A DNA stretch of 64,000 nucleotides from an uncultured Roseicyclus sp. (GTDB lineage Bacteria; Pseudomonadota; Alphaproteobacteria; Rhodobacterales; Rhodobacteraceae). The notes below the pieces were generated by a model, which worked only from the letters and a program-made list of their open reading frames with translations, made no database searches and was not told where the DNA came from. The stretch covers positions 372,001 through 436,000 of the forward strand of contig CANMRT010000004.1 in the NCBI GenBank assembly GCA_947500415.1, given 5' to 3'. Position 1 is the stretch's first letter. Every line of letters starts with the position of its first letter. A program made the translations under genes and the position numbers. This document shows, piece by piece, positions 43,620-52,387 of this stretch.

Positions 43620-44600
43620 TCAGCCTCCGGTCACGAAACTGGCCACCGCAAGGTAAAGCGGGATGCCAAGGGTCAGGTTGAATGGGAACGTAACGCCAAG
43701 CGAAAGGGTCAGGTAGATAGACGGGTTCGCTTCGGGCAGGGCCACACGCATGGCGGCGGGCACGGCGATGTAGGAGGCCGAGGCAGAGAGCGTCATGAAC
43801 AGGACCAAGCCGCCGGGGCTAAGGGCCAGAAGGACGCCCGCGATCAATCCGAAGACTGACCCTACAATCGGCATCACAACACCAAAGAGGAATAGCCCAG
43901 GCTTCAATACGCCACGCGCTTCCCGCAGGCCGCGGCCGGCGACGAGGCCCATATCCAGCAGGAACAGGCACAGCACACCCTGGAACGGTGTGACGATGAA
44001 TGCGGCAATCAGGTCGAGCCCTTCGTTGCCCGTGATGACGCCGATCAGGAAAGAGCCAACAAGCAAAACGATGGAGCCGTTCAAAAGAATCTCGCGCATC
44101 AGGCCCGCGTCCATCTTGGCCGCGTTTTTGTCGAAGCGCGCGATGAGCCAAAGGGCCGATAAGATGGCAGGTGCCTCCATCACGGCAGCGACGGCGACCA
44201 TGTAGCCTTCGGATGCGAGACCCGCGCCCTCCACAACAGATGTGGCTGCCACAAACGTCACAATGGAGATCGAGCCATAATGGCCTGCGACCGCTGCCGC
44301 ATCGACGACGGAAAGGCCGGTCATCAGGCGGAGAAGCGCAAAGGCCACCATCGGGATCGCAAAGGACAGGACCAGACCGGCGACGAGTGAAAGGATCAGC
44401 GTGGAGTCGATGCCGTTGGAGGCAACCGCAGCGCCGCCTTTGAAGCCGATGGCGAACAGCAGGTAGATCGACATGCCCTTAGCGATGGCTTCGGGGATCG
44501 ACAGGTCTGACCGCGCGAAAGCTGCTAGGACGCCAAGCGCGAAAAACAGGATGATCGGAGACAGCAGATTATTTGCGGCCAGCGCCAGCATACCCTCCAT
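43620..44600 (-). CDS. sbtA: SbtA-type sodium-dependent bicarbonate transporter
   Basis: 326 residues, about ten membrane helices in two inverted halves. N-terminal half: NNLLSPIILFFALGVLAAFARSDLSIPEAIAKGMSIYLLFAIGFKGG, with the G-rich segment AAVAGHYGSISIVTFVAATSVVEGAG in the middle; second half: GLVLFMTLSASASYIAVPAAMRVALPEANPSIYLTLSLGVTFPFNLTLGIPLY. This is the SbtA (DUF897) family, which couples Na+ to bicarbonate uptake in cyanobacteria. It lies between sbtB and a beta-carbonic anhydrase on one strand. Confidence 0.9.
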   Translation of the reverse strand: MEGMLALAANNLLSPIILFFALGVLAAFARSDLSIPEAIAKGMSIYLLFAIGFKGGAAVASNGIDSTLILSLVAGLVLSFAIPMVAFALLRLMTGLSVVDAAAVAGHYGSISIVTFVAATSVVEGAGLASEGYMVAVAAVMEAPAILSALWLIARFDKNAAKMDAGLMREILLNGSIVLLVGSFLIGVITGNEGLDLIAAFIVTPFQGVLCLFLLDMGLVAGRGLREARGVLKPGLFLFGVVMPIVGSVFGLIAGVLLALSPGGLVLFMTLSASASYIAVPAAMRVALPEANPSIYLTLSLGVTFPFNLTLGIPLYLAVASFVTGG

Positions 44601-44666
44601 CGAGGTCTCCCCTAATCCAACGGTCGTCTGGGCTGGGCTTTACGGATGCCAGCCACAGCGTGCAAG

Positions 44667-45341
44667 TCAGGTGCGTGCGAAATGGCGGACGGTCCCGTCG
44701 AAGGTTTCGAGATCCATTTCGGCGATGTCGGCCCAGATGCCATGCAGGCTGAGCCTTCCATCGTCGACGGCTTCCTTCACGAAAGGGTAGCCCAGTAGGT
44801 TTTCCAGGCTGACGTGAATGCCTTCTTTTTCCAGAGCGGTTTGTTTGTCTTCGGCATCTTCGATGTCCGCAACACGGTCGTAGCCGGGGCGCAGAGTATC
44901 CAGCCATCGGCCAATGAAGCTCTCGGTCTTATCAAAGTCCGGCGCATTGCCTTCGCACATAGCGATGCATCCAGCTACACCGCCGCACTTTGAATGGCCC
45001 ATGACAAGGATATGTTCTACCTTCAGATGCTTCACCGCGAACTCAACAGCAGCGGCCGTGCCGTGGTGTCGGCCATCAGGGGTGTAGGGAGAGACGAGGT
45101 TGGCGATGTTGCGGTGCACGAACAGCTCGCCCGTGCGCTGACCAAAGACGGAGTTGATCGCGACCCGGCTGTCGCAACAGGCGATGACCATGGCGCGGGG
45201 GTGCTGACCCTCTTCCGCCAGTTTGCGGAACCATTCTTCGTTTTCCGGGAACCGGGTTTCCTTCCAGTCGCGGTAGCGGTCCAGAAGATAATCGGGCAGG
45301 GATTTCACGCGATGCATCGGAAGCCTCTTGGTTCGTTTCAT
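44667..45341 (-). CDS. Beta-carbonic anhydrase
   Basis: Zinc enzyme interconverting CO2 and bicarbonate. 224 residues. Zinc ligands and the Asp-Arg dyad are in ACCDSRV (C55, D57, R59), His 116 and Cys 119 in VMGHSKCGG. Also VHRNIANLVSPYTPD and AVEFAVKHLKVEH are typical. First gene of a probable operon with sbtA (66 bases on) and sbtB. A 144-base region upstream holds the promoter, but no motif I can name. Confidence 0.93.
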   Translation of the reverse strand: MKRTKRLPMHRVKSLPDYLLDRYRDWKETRFPENEEWFRKLAEEGQHPRAMVIACCDSRVAINSVFGQRTGELFVHRNIANLVSPYTPDGRHHGTAAAVEFAVKHLKVEHILVMGHSKCGGVAGCIAMCEGNAPDFDKTESFIGRWLDTLRPGYDRVADIEDAEDKQTALEKEGIHVSLENLLGYPFVKEAVDDGRLSLHGIWADIAEMDLETFDGTVRHFART

Positions 45342-45485
45342 TGAATGTTTAACGGGAATTCCAACTAAATTGCAGCCGCTTTCTGCGCTCGCATAAAGGG
45401 TTTCTTCAGCACGTCAGTTCAGTGTGTTCGTTGTTCCCTGATTGGGGACCGTCCTGTGGTGGGGGCGATGTAATGGAGCGAGAGA

Positions 45486-45890
45486 ATGACAAGGAACCAA
45501 GGGGCCGGGGTGGCCCTTGAAGTTGCGGCATTGTCGATGGAGGAACCCGCGCGGTTCGACCCGGAATGCCTTGAAACGCTGTGCCGAAAGATTGGCGAGG
45601 TGCGGGCTGAGGCGGAAGTTGCCCTCGCTCTGCATCGCATTTCCGAGGGGCTGCCCAAGCTGCCCGGCCTGCTGAACCGTGATGAGCATGCCTTCCTTCG
45701 GGAAGTGGACCAGGTTGCGCGCGACGCGGAAATGATCGGCATGTCGACATTGGCCCGCGTGGCGCAGTCGGTGCTGGATAACTTCAAGCTGGCCGATCAT
45801 GTCGCGCTGGCCGCGACCCTTGCCCGCCTTGAACGTGTTGGGGAACGTTCGATCCATGCGGTTTGGGATCTGGAGGATCTTTCCGGCTGA
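45486..45890 (+). CDS. Conserved helical protein of unknown function
   Basis: 134 residues, nearly all helical. Its core, SMEEPARFDPECLETLCRKIGEVRAEAEVALALHRISEGLPKL, and the following RDEHAFLREVDQVARDAEMIGMSTLARVAQSVLDNFKL suggest a four-helix bundle, like Hpt-type domains, though no phosphorylatable His is obvious. The ATG has GGAGCGAGAG in front. Close to leucyl aminopeptidase on the same strand. Confidence 0.7.
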   Translation: MTRNQGAGVALEVAALSMEEPARFDPECLETLCRKIGEVRAEAEVALALHRISEGLPKLPGLLNRDEHAFLREVDQVARDAEMIGMSTLARVAQSVLDNFKLADHVALAATLARLERVGERSIHAVWDLEDLSG

Positions 45891-45950
45891 TCCCATCTTG
45901 CGAAGCGGCCCCTAAACGCTAGGCTGCGCGCACCGAAGAAGGGTGCGAGC

Positions 45951-47330
45951 ATGTCATTGAAATTTGCCGAAGCGCGGGCGGATGCCCTTCCTGTAACGCT
46001 GGTCAACCCAGATACAGTAGAAGACGACCTGTCCCAGCTGACCGATGCGCAACGCGCTTGGGCGCAAGCGCACGGGTTTAGCGGGCAATTGGGTCAATCC
46101 CTGACGCTGCCGGGCGATGGATTGGCCGGTGCGCTGGTAGGGCGTGGCTCGGCCAAGGATCGGGCCCGGAAGAGGTTCGCGATAGGTGCAGCCATCGCGG
46201 GTTTGCCCGGGGGTTGCTACAGCATCGTGAACATTTCGGATGACCGGGCCGAGGCGGATGAAATCGCGCTCGGCTATTTGCTGTCGTGCTATCGATTTGA
46301 TCGGTATCGCAAGCAATCGTCCTCCAAAGCTGAACTGGTCGCGCCGGACGGATGTGATGCGGAGCGCCTTGAGCGGATTGCCGACGCTGAGGCGCTCACC
46401 CGTGACCTGATCAACACGACCGCTGAGGACATGGGACCCGATGCGTTAGAGGCCGCGGTACGCGCATTGGCAGGCGCATTCGGGGCTGAGGTTTCGACGG
46501 TCGAGGGCGACGCGCTGAAGGAGCAGAACTTTCCATTGATCCACACCGTTGGCCGCGCAGCCGCAAAAGCGCCGCGACTGATCGAGATGACATGGGGCAG
46601 CGAAGGCCCGGCGCTGACCTTGGTGGGAAAGGGCGTGTGTTTCGACACCGGCGGTCTGAACCTGAAACCCGGCGCGTCGATGGGCTTGATGAAAAAGGAC
46701 ATGGGCGGTGCTGCGAATGTGCTGGGCCTCGCGCGGATGATCATGGGGGGTGGTATGACCTGTCGCCTACGCGTGTTGATCCCAGCGGTTGAGAACAATG
46801 TCGCGGGCAATTCCTTCCGGCCTAGTGACATCTATACGGCTCGCAATGGGCTGACGGTGGAGATCAACAACACCGATGCCGAGGGGCGCCTGGTTCTGGC
46901 TGATGCGCTGGCCTACGGCGCTGAAGCATCGCCCGATCTGATGATCTGCATGGCAACGCTGACCGGGGCCGCGCGTGTTGCGGTCGGTCCCGATATTGCG
47001 CCTTTCTATACAGATGACGAGGCGCTGGCCGGGACGCTCGCCACCGCCGCCGCACAGGTTGCCGACCCGGTTTGGCGACTACCATTCCATGATGCCTACG
47101 AGCCGATGGTCGAGCCGGGTATCGCCGACCTGGACAATGCGCCAGCCGGCGGCATGGCGGGGTCCATCACCGCAGCCCTTTTCCTGCGCCGCTTTGCCGA
47201 TGTGCCCCGGTTTGTGCATTTCGACATTTACGGCTGGCAACGCGCCAATGCCCCGGCGCGCCCGAAAGGGGGCGTTGGCCAAGGCATCCGCGCGTTGTTT
47301 GAAGCCCTGCCGGAGGTTCTGAAGCAATGA
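45951..47330 (+). CDS. Leucyl aminopeptidase family protein (M17)
   Basis: Dinuclear metallopeptidase of 459 residues. Metal and active-site segments: LVGKGVCFDTGGLNLKPGASMGLMKKDMGGAANVLGLARM, and the family signature NNTDAEGRLVLADALAYG. The N-terminal domain is shorter than in PepA and resembles the PepB-like branch frequent in alphaproteobacteria. It overlaps the following NlpC/P60 gene as ATGA, pointing to a shared role in peptide recycling. Confidence 0.92.
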   Translation: MSLKFAEARADALPVTLVNPDTVEDDLSQLTDAQRAWAQAHGFSGQLGQSLTLPGDGLAGALVGRGSAKDRARKRFAIGAAIAGLPGGCYSIVNISDDRAEADEIALGYLLSCYRFDRYRKQSSSKAELVAPDGCDAERLERIADAEALTRDLINTTAEDMGPDALEAAVRALAGAFGAEVSTVEGDALKEQNFPLIHTVGRAAAKAPRLIEMTWGSEGPALTLVGKGVCFDTGGLNLKPGASMGLMKKDMGGAANVLGLARMIMGGGMTCRLRVLIPAVENNVAGNSFRPSDIYTARNGLTVEINNTDAEGRLVLADALAYGAEASPDLMICMATLTGAARVAVGPDIAPFYTDDEALAGTLATAAAQVADPVWRLPFHDAYEPMVEPGIADLDNAPAGGMAGSITAALFLRRFADVPRFVHFDIYGWQRANAPARPKGGVGQGIRALFEALPEVLKQ

Positions 47331-48163
47331 GCGATCCCCGAACTACTCCGTCCAATGGCCGTGTCGCCCATGCCTCGCTGAAGGGTGTGGTAGAGGCCGA
47401 GCGCTACTCCGAAGGCCGCATGATGATGGTGCAGCAGCCCATCGCCAACATTGCTGAGCAACCGCGTGGTGCGCGCACCAGTCAGCTGGTGTTTGGCGAA
47501 CGTTTCATGGTGCTCGACACCGAAGACGGTTTCGCTTTCGGGCAATCCGAGAAGGACGGCTACGTCGGCTATGTCTTGGCCGGTGCGTTGACCGGGGCTG
47601 AGCCTGCGACGCATTGGGTGATCTCACCCGCGACGCATCTCTATCCCAAGGCCAACCTGAAGGCGCCACCTGACGTGTGTTTGTACTTTGGAAGTCAGGT
47701 GAAAGTGGTTGGCGAGAAGGGTTCTTACAAGCGCATCCACACCGGGCATTTCATGCCGTCCCAGCATCTGATGCCGATCAAGGCGCGCTTTGCGGATCCG
47801 GTTGGTATTGCTGATCTGTTCCTTGGCACGCCCTACCTTTGGGGTGGAACGAGCCGGTGGGGCATTGATTGCTCGGGCCTTACGCAGGCGTGTCTGTTGG
47901 CCTGCGGCATCGACTGTCCGCGTGACAGTGACCAGCAAGAGGCGGCACTGGGGGAGGATATTTCCGCAGATGAGGCCCTAAAGCGCGGCGATCTGATTTT
48001 CTGGAAAGGCCACGTGGGCCTGATGGCCAGCGACCGAATGCTGTTGCACGCCAACGCGCATCATATGTCGGTGGCGTATGAGCCGTTGAAGGACGCCGCG
48101 GCGCGGATCGAGGCGAGTGAATTTGGCCCGATCACGTCCCGCAAGCGGCTGGCTTTGGATTAA
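47327..48163 (+). CDS. NlpC/P60-family C40 peptidase
   Basis: 278 residues: two N-terminal SH3-like segments (about 20-150), then the catalytic domain with Cys 182 in GIDCSGLTQACL, His 229 in WKGHVGLM and a third polar residue near 241. Cleaves peptide bonds in cell-wall peptides, usually between D-Glu and the third residue. No signal peptide is visible, so a cytoplasmic recycling role fits with the coupled aminopeptidase. Confidence 0.9.
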   Translation: MSDPRTTPSNGRVAHASLKGVVEAERYSEGRMMMVQQPIANIAEQPRGARTSQLVFGERFMVLDTEDGFAFGQSEKDGYVGYVLAGALTGAEPATHWVISPATHLYPKANLKAPPDVCLYFGSQVKVVGEKGSYKRIHTGHFMPSQHLMPIKARFADPVGIADLFLGTPYLWGGTSRWGIDCSGLTQACLLACGIDCPRDSDQQEAALGEDISADEALKRGDLIFWKGHVGLMASDRMLLHANAHHMSVAYEPLKDAAARIEASEFGPITSRKRLALD

Positions 48164-48546
48164 TCGACCGCGCGGATCAGTTTGCGTTCCAGAACACGAA
48201 GTACGGTCTTCAGGTCGTGCCCTCGTTTGAGGATGCGCCCGTCCATGCCTATGACGGCATATTCCCCCTGCTTTTCGCGCAGCTTTGGGCGTTTTTCGAT
48301 CCGATAGAGCGGGTTCTCAGCGGTTCGTCGAAAGATCGAGAAGACAGCGACATCGCTTAGATGGCTGATCCCGTAGTCTCGCCATTCGCCTGCCGCGACC
48401 ATGCGCCCGTAGAGGCCCATGATCGGCCCCAACTCCGTGCGATGAAACGCGATCTGATTTTGGGAAGAGGACGGCCCCGTGGGCTGGAAGTGCATCACCA
48501 TGAAAGGATGGTGGGGGGAAGGGGAAGGCGGGTCAAGCGACATCAT
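48160..48546 (-). CDS. DUF2794 family protein
   Basis: 128 residues. The conserved block FHRTELGPIMGLYGRMVAAGEWRDYGISHLSDVAVFSIFRRTAENPLYRIEKRPKL is that of DUF2794, a small family of alphaproteobacteria without known function. The final part, ILKRGHDLKTVLRVLERKLIRAV, is conserved. Stop overlaps that of the NlpC/P60 gene on the other strand. Confidence 0.85.
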   Translation of the reverse strand: MMSLDPPSPSPHHPFMVMHFQPTGPSSSQNQIAFHRTELGPIMGLYGRMVAAGEWRDYGISHLSDVAVFSIFRRTAENPLYRIEKRPKLREKQGEYAVIGMDGRILKRGHDLKTVLRVLERKLIRAVD

Positions 48547-48585
48547 CGGCCGTGACCCCCCGCAACGCTGTGGAAAGGTGTTTCG

Positions 48586-49029
48586 TTACTGTTCTTCAGC
48601 AGTTGCCGCCAAAGTCGCGCCCGTGCTGCCGATGTAGACGACCATGACAACGGCAGGGACATCGCCATTGTTGCTTCCGGTATGGGGCCAGTTGACGGCC
48701 TCAAGCATGACATCGCCGGGATTGTAAGTTCGCAGCCCTTCGGATCCGTAGTCGATGGTCAGGCTACCGCTCTGGAAGTAGGCAAACATCGGAACGCCGT
48801 GGATGTGCCATCCGGTTTGCGCACCGGGTTCGACGGTGATGACCTCAACAGTTATTTCGGCTTCTCCATCGGGATAGACAATCTGTTGGCCAATAACGTC
48901 TTCAGAGTCGCGGAGGATGACATTGGCTGTGATGTCAGGATGCGCTTCACCGGTTGGGGTTGAAGGATGAGCATGGGGCGCTGTCGCCAGACCGGAGATA
49001 GCAAGGGCGAGAAGGCTGGTTCGGATCAT
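48586..49029 (-). CDS. Secreted cupin-domain protein
   Basis: 147 residues from ATG 49029, with GAGG just upstream; the longer track ORF is unsupported. Signal peptide MIRTSLLALAISGLATAPHA. Cupin motif 1 reads PGAQTGWHIHGVPMFAYFQSGSLTIDY (metal-ligand His pair HIH); motif 2 YNPGDVMLEAVNWPHTGSN. A periplasmic single-domain cupin; substrate unknown. Confidence 0.8.
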   Translation of the reverse strand: MIRTSLLALAISGLATAPHAHPSTPTGEAHPDITANVILRDSEDVIGQQIVYPDGEAEITVEVITVEPGAQTGWHIHGVPMFAYFQSGSLTIDYGSEGLRTYNPGDVMLEAVNWPHTGSNNGDVPAVVMVVYIGSTGATLAATAEEQ

Positions 49030-49120
49030 ATGAGCCTCTTGGGCAAGAGCGAGGGGGCGGGCCCTTTGGGCCCATGCGAAGGGGTCGCGCCCCCTGTGTA
49101 GAATGGCGATTCCGATCACG

Positions 49121-49159
49121 AAAAGAAAAACGGCGCGCCTGCTTTCGCAAGGCGCGCCG
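49121..49159 (-). terminator. Rho-independent terminator after ilvE
   Basis: Minus strand: CGGCGCGCCTTGC-GAAA-GCAGGCGCGCCG followed by TTTTTCTTTT. Long GC stem with a GAAA loop and U-tract; it ends the ilvE transcript. Confidence 0.88.
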
Positions 49160-49184
49160 CTGTTGCAATTCGGTTGACCCTAGC

Positions 49185-50054
49185 TCAGGCGCGAACCAGA
49201 TCCTCGTAGCTCTGTGCGATATCGCGGGTCATCGCGCCGACTTCGAAGTTGTAGTCGCCGATTTGGCCCACGGGCGTGACTTCAGCCGCCGTGCCGGTCA
49301 GCCAGCATTGCTCGAAGCTTTCAAGCTCTTCAGGCATGATGTGGCGTTCGTGGACTTTCACCTGTTTGCTTTCCAGCATTCCGATGACCGTCTGGCGGGT
49401 GATGCCGTTCAGGAAGCAATCAGGTTTGGGCGTGTGAACCTCGCCGTCTTTGACGAAGAAGATGTTCGCGCCCGTCGCCTCGGCCACGTAGTTGCGGTAG
49501 TCCATGAAGAGCGCGTCCGAGCAGCCTTTGGCCTCTGCCGCGTGCTTGGAGGTCGTGCAGATCATATACAAACCAGCGGCCTTGGCGTGGACCGGGATCG
49601 TTTCAGGCGAAGGGCGCTTCCACTTGGAGATGTCGAGCTTCGCGCCCTTCATCTTGGCGTCGCCATAGTAGCTGCCCCATTCCCACGCGGCGATAGCGAG
49701 CCGGACCGGGTTCTTGGCTGAGCTGACACCCATATCCTCACCCGCACCACGCCAGGCAACGGCGCGCACGTAGGCGTCGGTCAGGCCATTTGCCTTCATC
49801 ACCTCGTATTTCGCGGCTTCGATCTCATCCACCGTGTAGGGGATCTCGAAATCGATGCATTTTGCCGAGTAATGCAGACGCTCTGAATGGCGACGGCTCT
49901 CAAAGATCTTGCCGTTGTAGGCGCGCTCACCCTCGAACACGGACGACGCGTAATGCATCGCGTGGGTCAGGAGGTGTACGTTGGCATCGCGCCAATCAAT
50001 CAGCTTGCCGTCCATCCAGATTTGACCGTCACGGTCATCATAGGCTCCAGCCAT
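49185..50054 (-). CDS. ilvE: Branched-chain amino acid aminotransferase
   Basis: PLP enzyme of fold type IV making or degrading Leu, Ile and Val. 289 residues. N-terminus DGQIWMDGKLIDWRDANVHLLTHAMHYASSVFEGERAYNG; the PLP lysine is in DISKWKRPSPETIPVHAKAAGLY; EATGANIFFVKDGEVHTP and GITRQTVIGML follow. A GGAAGGGACC site precedes the ATG. It is divergent from the MarR-type gene. Confidence 0.95.
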   Translation of the reverse strand: MAGAYDDRDGQIWMDGKLIDWRDANVHLLTHAMHYASSVFEGERAYNGKIFESRRHSERLHYSAKCIDFEIPYTVDEIEAAKYEVMKANGLTDAYVRAVAWRGAGEDMGVSSAKNPVRLAIAAWEWGSYYGDAKMKGAKLDISKWKRPSPETIPVHAKAAGLYMICTTSKHAAEAKGCSDALFMDYRNYVAEATGANIFFVKDGEVHTPKPDCFLNGITRQTVIGMLESKQVKVHERHIMPEELESFEQCWLTGTAAEVTPVGQIGDYNFEVGAMTRDIAQSYEDLVRA

Positions 50055-50176
50055 GGTCCCTTCCTTTCCTCACATTAACCCGCTTCCACTCGGGCATCGT
50101 TTCCAAATGTTGCGCAAGATGGGTCCGCTTCGGACATAAAATTACGCAAAATGCCAGTTTGGCTACCAATTGATTC

Positions 50177-50227
50177 TTGGAAAGTCAACAAGGCTGACAT
50201 AAACTGACCTAAACCGGCTGAACCGGT
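50177..50227 (+). promoter_or_regulatory. Promoter and operator candidates before petP-like gene
   Basis: A -35 TTGGAA (50177-50182), 17 bases, -10 TAAACT (50200-50205). Tandem decamers CTGACATAAA and CTGACCTAAA (50194-50213) cover the -10, and ACCGG-CTGAA-CCGGT (50213-50227) lies just downstream. The arrangement fits autorepression by the MarR protein. Confidence 0.5.
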
Positions 50228-50243
50228 CAAGGAGGGGACAGAT

Positions 50244-50756
50244 ATGGCCGATCGCGGCGGTTCCGGGGCGATCACGCGCGGGGATACCCTGCTGTTCCTG
50301 ACGGATGATCAGCTGCGTCGAGGCATTGAAGCGATGTTTTTCGCCTATCGCGGGTTTACCGCCGATCCGGACCGTATCCTGACCGAGAAGGGCTATGGCC
50401 GCGCCCATCACCGTGCTGTCCACTTTATCAACCGCACGCCAGGGACGACCGTAAACAACCTTTTGTCCATCTTAGGCGTCACGAAGCAGTCGCTGAACCG
50501 CGTGTTGCGGACGTTGGTGGATGACGGTCTGGTTGAGGCACGGGTAGGCATCCGGGACAAACGCGAGCGTCACCTTCATCTGACAGAAGAGGGCAAGGCG
50601 TTGGAACAGGCCCTGTCCGAGGCACAACGCAACCGGATGCGCGCCGCCTTTCGCAACGCTGGACCCGAAGCCGTGCAAGGCTTTCGCGCAGTGTTGGAAG
50701 AGATGATGGACCCCGAGATGCGCCGACAGTACCTTGACGGTGTGGAACAGGGATAA
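50244..50756 (+). CDS. petP: MarR-family regulator, PetP-like
   Basis: 170 residues. Winged HTH with RAHHRAVHFINRTPGTTVNNLLSILGVTKQSLNRVLRTLVDDGLVEARVGIRDKRERHLHLTEEGKAL. The pairing with an immediately following OmpR-type response regulator matches petP-petR known upstream of the cytochrome bc1 genes in Rhodobacter capsulatus, although petABC is not next to it here. GGAGGGG precedes the ATG. Confidence 0.82.
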   Translation: MADRGGSGAITRGDTLLFLTDDQLRRGIEAMFFAYRGFTADPDRILTEKGYGRAHHRAVHFINRTPGTTVNNLLSILGVTKQSLNRVLRTLVDDGLVEARVGIRDKRERHLHLTEEGKALEQALSEAQRNRMRAAFRNAGPEAVQGFRAVLEEMMDPEMRRQYLDGVEQG

Positions 50757-50759
50757 GCC

Positions 50760-51467
50760 ATGGAAATTGAGGCACATCTTCTGATCGTCGATGACGACGA
50801 ACGCATCCGGCAGCTTCTGCAGAAGTTCCTGATGCGCAATGGGTTCATGGCGTCCGGTGCGCGGGACGCGGCCCACGCGCGCAAGTTGTTGGATGGGCTG
50901 AGTTTCGACCTGATCGTTTTGGACGTGATGATGCCGGGCGAAGATGGGTTGAGCCTGTGCCGCGACATCCGCGCGACGGCTGCAACGCCGATCCTGTTGC
51001 TAACCGCCAAAGGAGAGGCCGATGACCGGATCGAGGGGTTGGAGGCCGGCGCTGACGATTACCTCGCCAAGCCGTTCGAGCCCAAAGAGCTGTTGCTGCG
51101 GATCAATGCGATCCTGCGCCGGATGCCGATCCCGGCCGAGGAAAGCACGGTACCGCAAGTGCTTCACCTTGGGCCGATCCGCTATGACATCGAACGGGGT
51201 GAGATGTTTCAGGGCCAAGACCCCGTGCGCTTGACCGCGACCGAAGCTGCCCTGATGCGTATCTTCTCGCACCAGCCGGGTGAGGCTATCACGCGGGCGG
51301 ATCTGGTGAGCCTGCTCAACCGCGACAAGGTTGGCGGCGATCCGGTGCAGGAACGTGCGGTTGATGTGCAAATCACCCGCCTGCGCCGCAAGATTGAAGT
51401 GAACCCGAAACAGCCGCGTTACTTGCAGACGGTGCGTGGCGCGGGGTACATGCTCGCCCCTGATTGA
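50760..51467 (+). CDS. petR: OmpR-family response regulator, PetR-like
   Basis: 235 residues. Receiver domain with VDDDE at 10-14 and the phospho-acceptor D55 in VLDVMMPGEDG; C-terminal winged helix ending RLRRKIEVNPKQPRYLQTVRGAGYML. No histidine kinase gene is near. Its start is 3 bases after the petP-like stop. PetR in R. capsulatus is essential for growth; the same is possible here but not shown. Confidence 0.87.
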   Translation: MEIEAHLLIVDDDERIRQLLQKFLMRNGFMASGARDAAHARKLLDGLSFDLIVLDVMMPGEDGLSLCRDIRATAATPILLLTAKGEADDRIEGLEAGADDYLAKPFEPKELLLRINAILRRMPIPAEESTVPQVLHLGPIRYDIERGEMFQGQDPVRLTATEAALMRIFSHQPGEAITRADLVSLLNRDKVGGDPVQERAVDVQITRLRRKIEVNPKQPRYLQTVRGAGYMLAPD

Positions 51468-51474
51468 GGCCCCC

Positions 51475-52386
51475 ATGCTGATTGTGAACAACCCTTCCGG
51501 CCTTCGGCACGAGATGCCCGAGGGCCACCCCGAACGCATCGCACGTTTGGAGACGGTGTTTGCCGTTCTCGCCGACGTCGATGCGCTGCGCGAAGAGGCC
51601 CCCGAAGCGAGTGAAGACGACATCGCACTGTGTCATCCGCAGGACTACATCGATGCGATGCGGGAGGCGCAGCCCACCACCGGCATGGTGCAGATCGACG
51701 CTGATACCAGCGCCTCGCCCGGCACGTGGGAGGCCGCGTTGCGCGGTGTTGGTGGCTGTCTTTTGGCCGTCGATCGGGTGCTGTCCGGTGCCCACAAGCG
51801 GGCTTTCGTTGCCACGCGCCCGCCGGGCCACCACGCTGAGAAGACCCGCGCCATGGGGTTTTGCCTGTTCGGCAACATCGCCATTGCAGCGCAACATGCT
51901 TTGGATCGGCACGGGTTGGAGCGTGTCGCGGTGGTCGATTTCGACGTCCACCATGGCAATGGCACACAGGATCTTCTTTGGGACGAGCCGCGTACGCTGT
52001 TCATCAGTTCGCACCAGATGCCGCTCTATCCCGGATCGGGTGCCGTGCATGAAACCGGCGCTTCGGACAATGTGATGAACCTGCCCTTGCCACCGGGGTC
52101 CGACGGCCTTGCCATGCGGTCGCGCTACGAGTCCCACGTTTTCCCCCGCTTGCGTGAATTCGACCCGGACTTGATCCTGATCTCCGCAGGCTTCGATGCC
52201 CACACACGCGACCCCCTTGCGAACCTTCTATGGGAGGACGAGGATTTCGCCTGGGTCACGCGGGAACTGGTGAAAGTGGCCGAAGAGGTATGCGACGGGC
52301 GCGTGGTCTCGACACTCGAAGGTGGCTATGATCTGGAAGGATTGGGCGGCGGTGTGCTGGCCCATGTGACGGAGTTGGAGGACTAA
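51475..52386 (+). CDS. Histone deacetylase-family (acetylpolyamine amidohydrolase-like) protein
   Basis: Zinc deacetylase of 303 residues from ATG 51475 (GAGG 5 bases upstream). Motifs: HPERIARLETVF, the catalytic pair HH in RPPGHHAEKTRAMGFCLFGNIAIAA, zinc ligands in VVDFDVHHGNGTQ and SAGFDAHTRDPL, C-terminal STLEGGYDLEGL. Bacterial members act on acetylated polyamines or other small amides. Lies 7 bases after petR-like and 1 base before xseB. Confidence 0.9.
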   Translation: MLIVNNPSGLRHEMPEGHPERIARLETVFAVLADVDALREEAPEASEDDIALCHPQDYIDAMREAQPTTGMVQIDADTSASPGTWEAALRGVGGCLLAVDRVLSGAHKRAFVATRPPGHHAEKTRAMGFCLFGNIAIAAQHALDRHGLERVAVVDFDVHHGNGTQDLLWDEPRTLFISSHQMPLYPGSGAVHETGASDNVMNLPLPPGSDGLAMRSRYESHVFPRLREFDPDLILISAGFDAHTRDPLANLLWEDEDFAWVTRELVKVAEEVCDGRVVSTLEGGYDLEGLGGGVLAHVTELED

Positions 52387-52387
52387 G

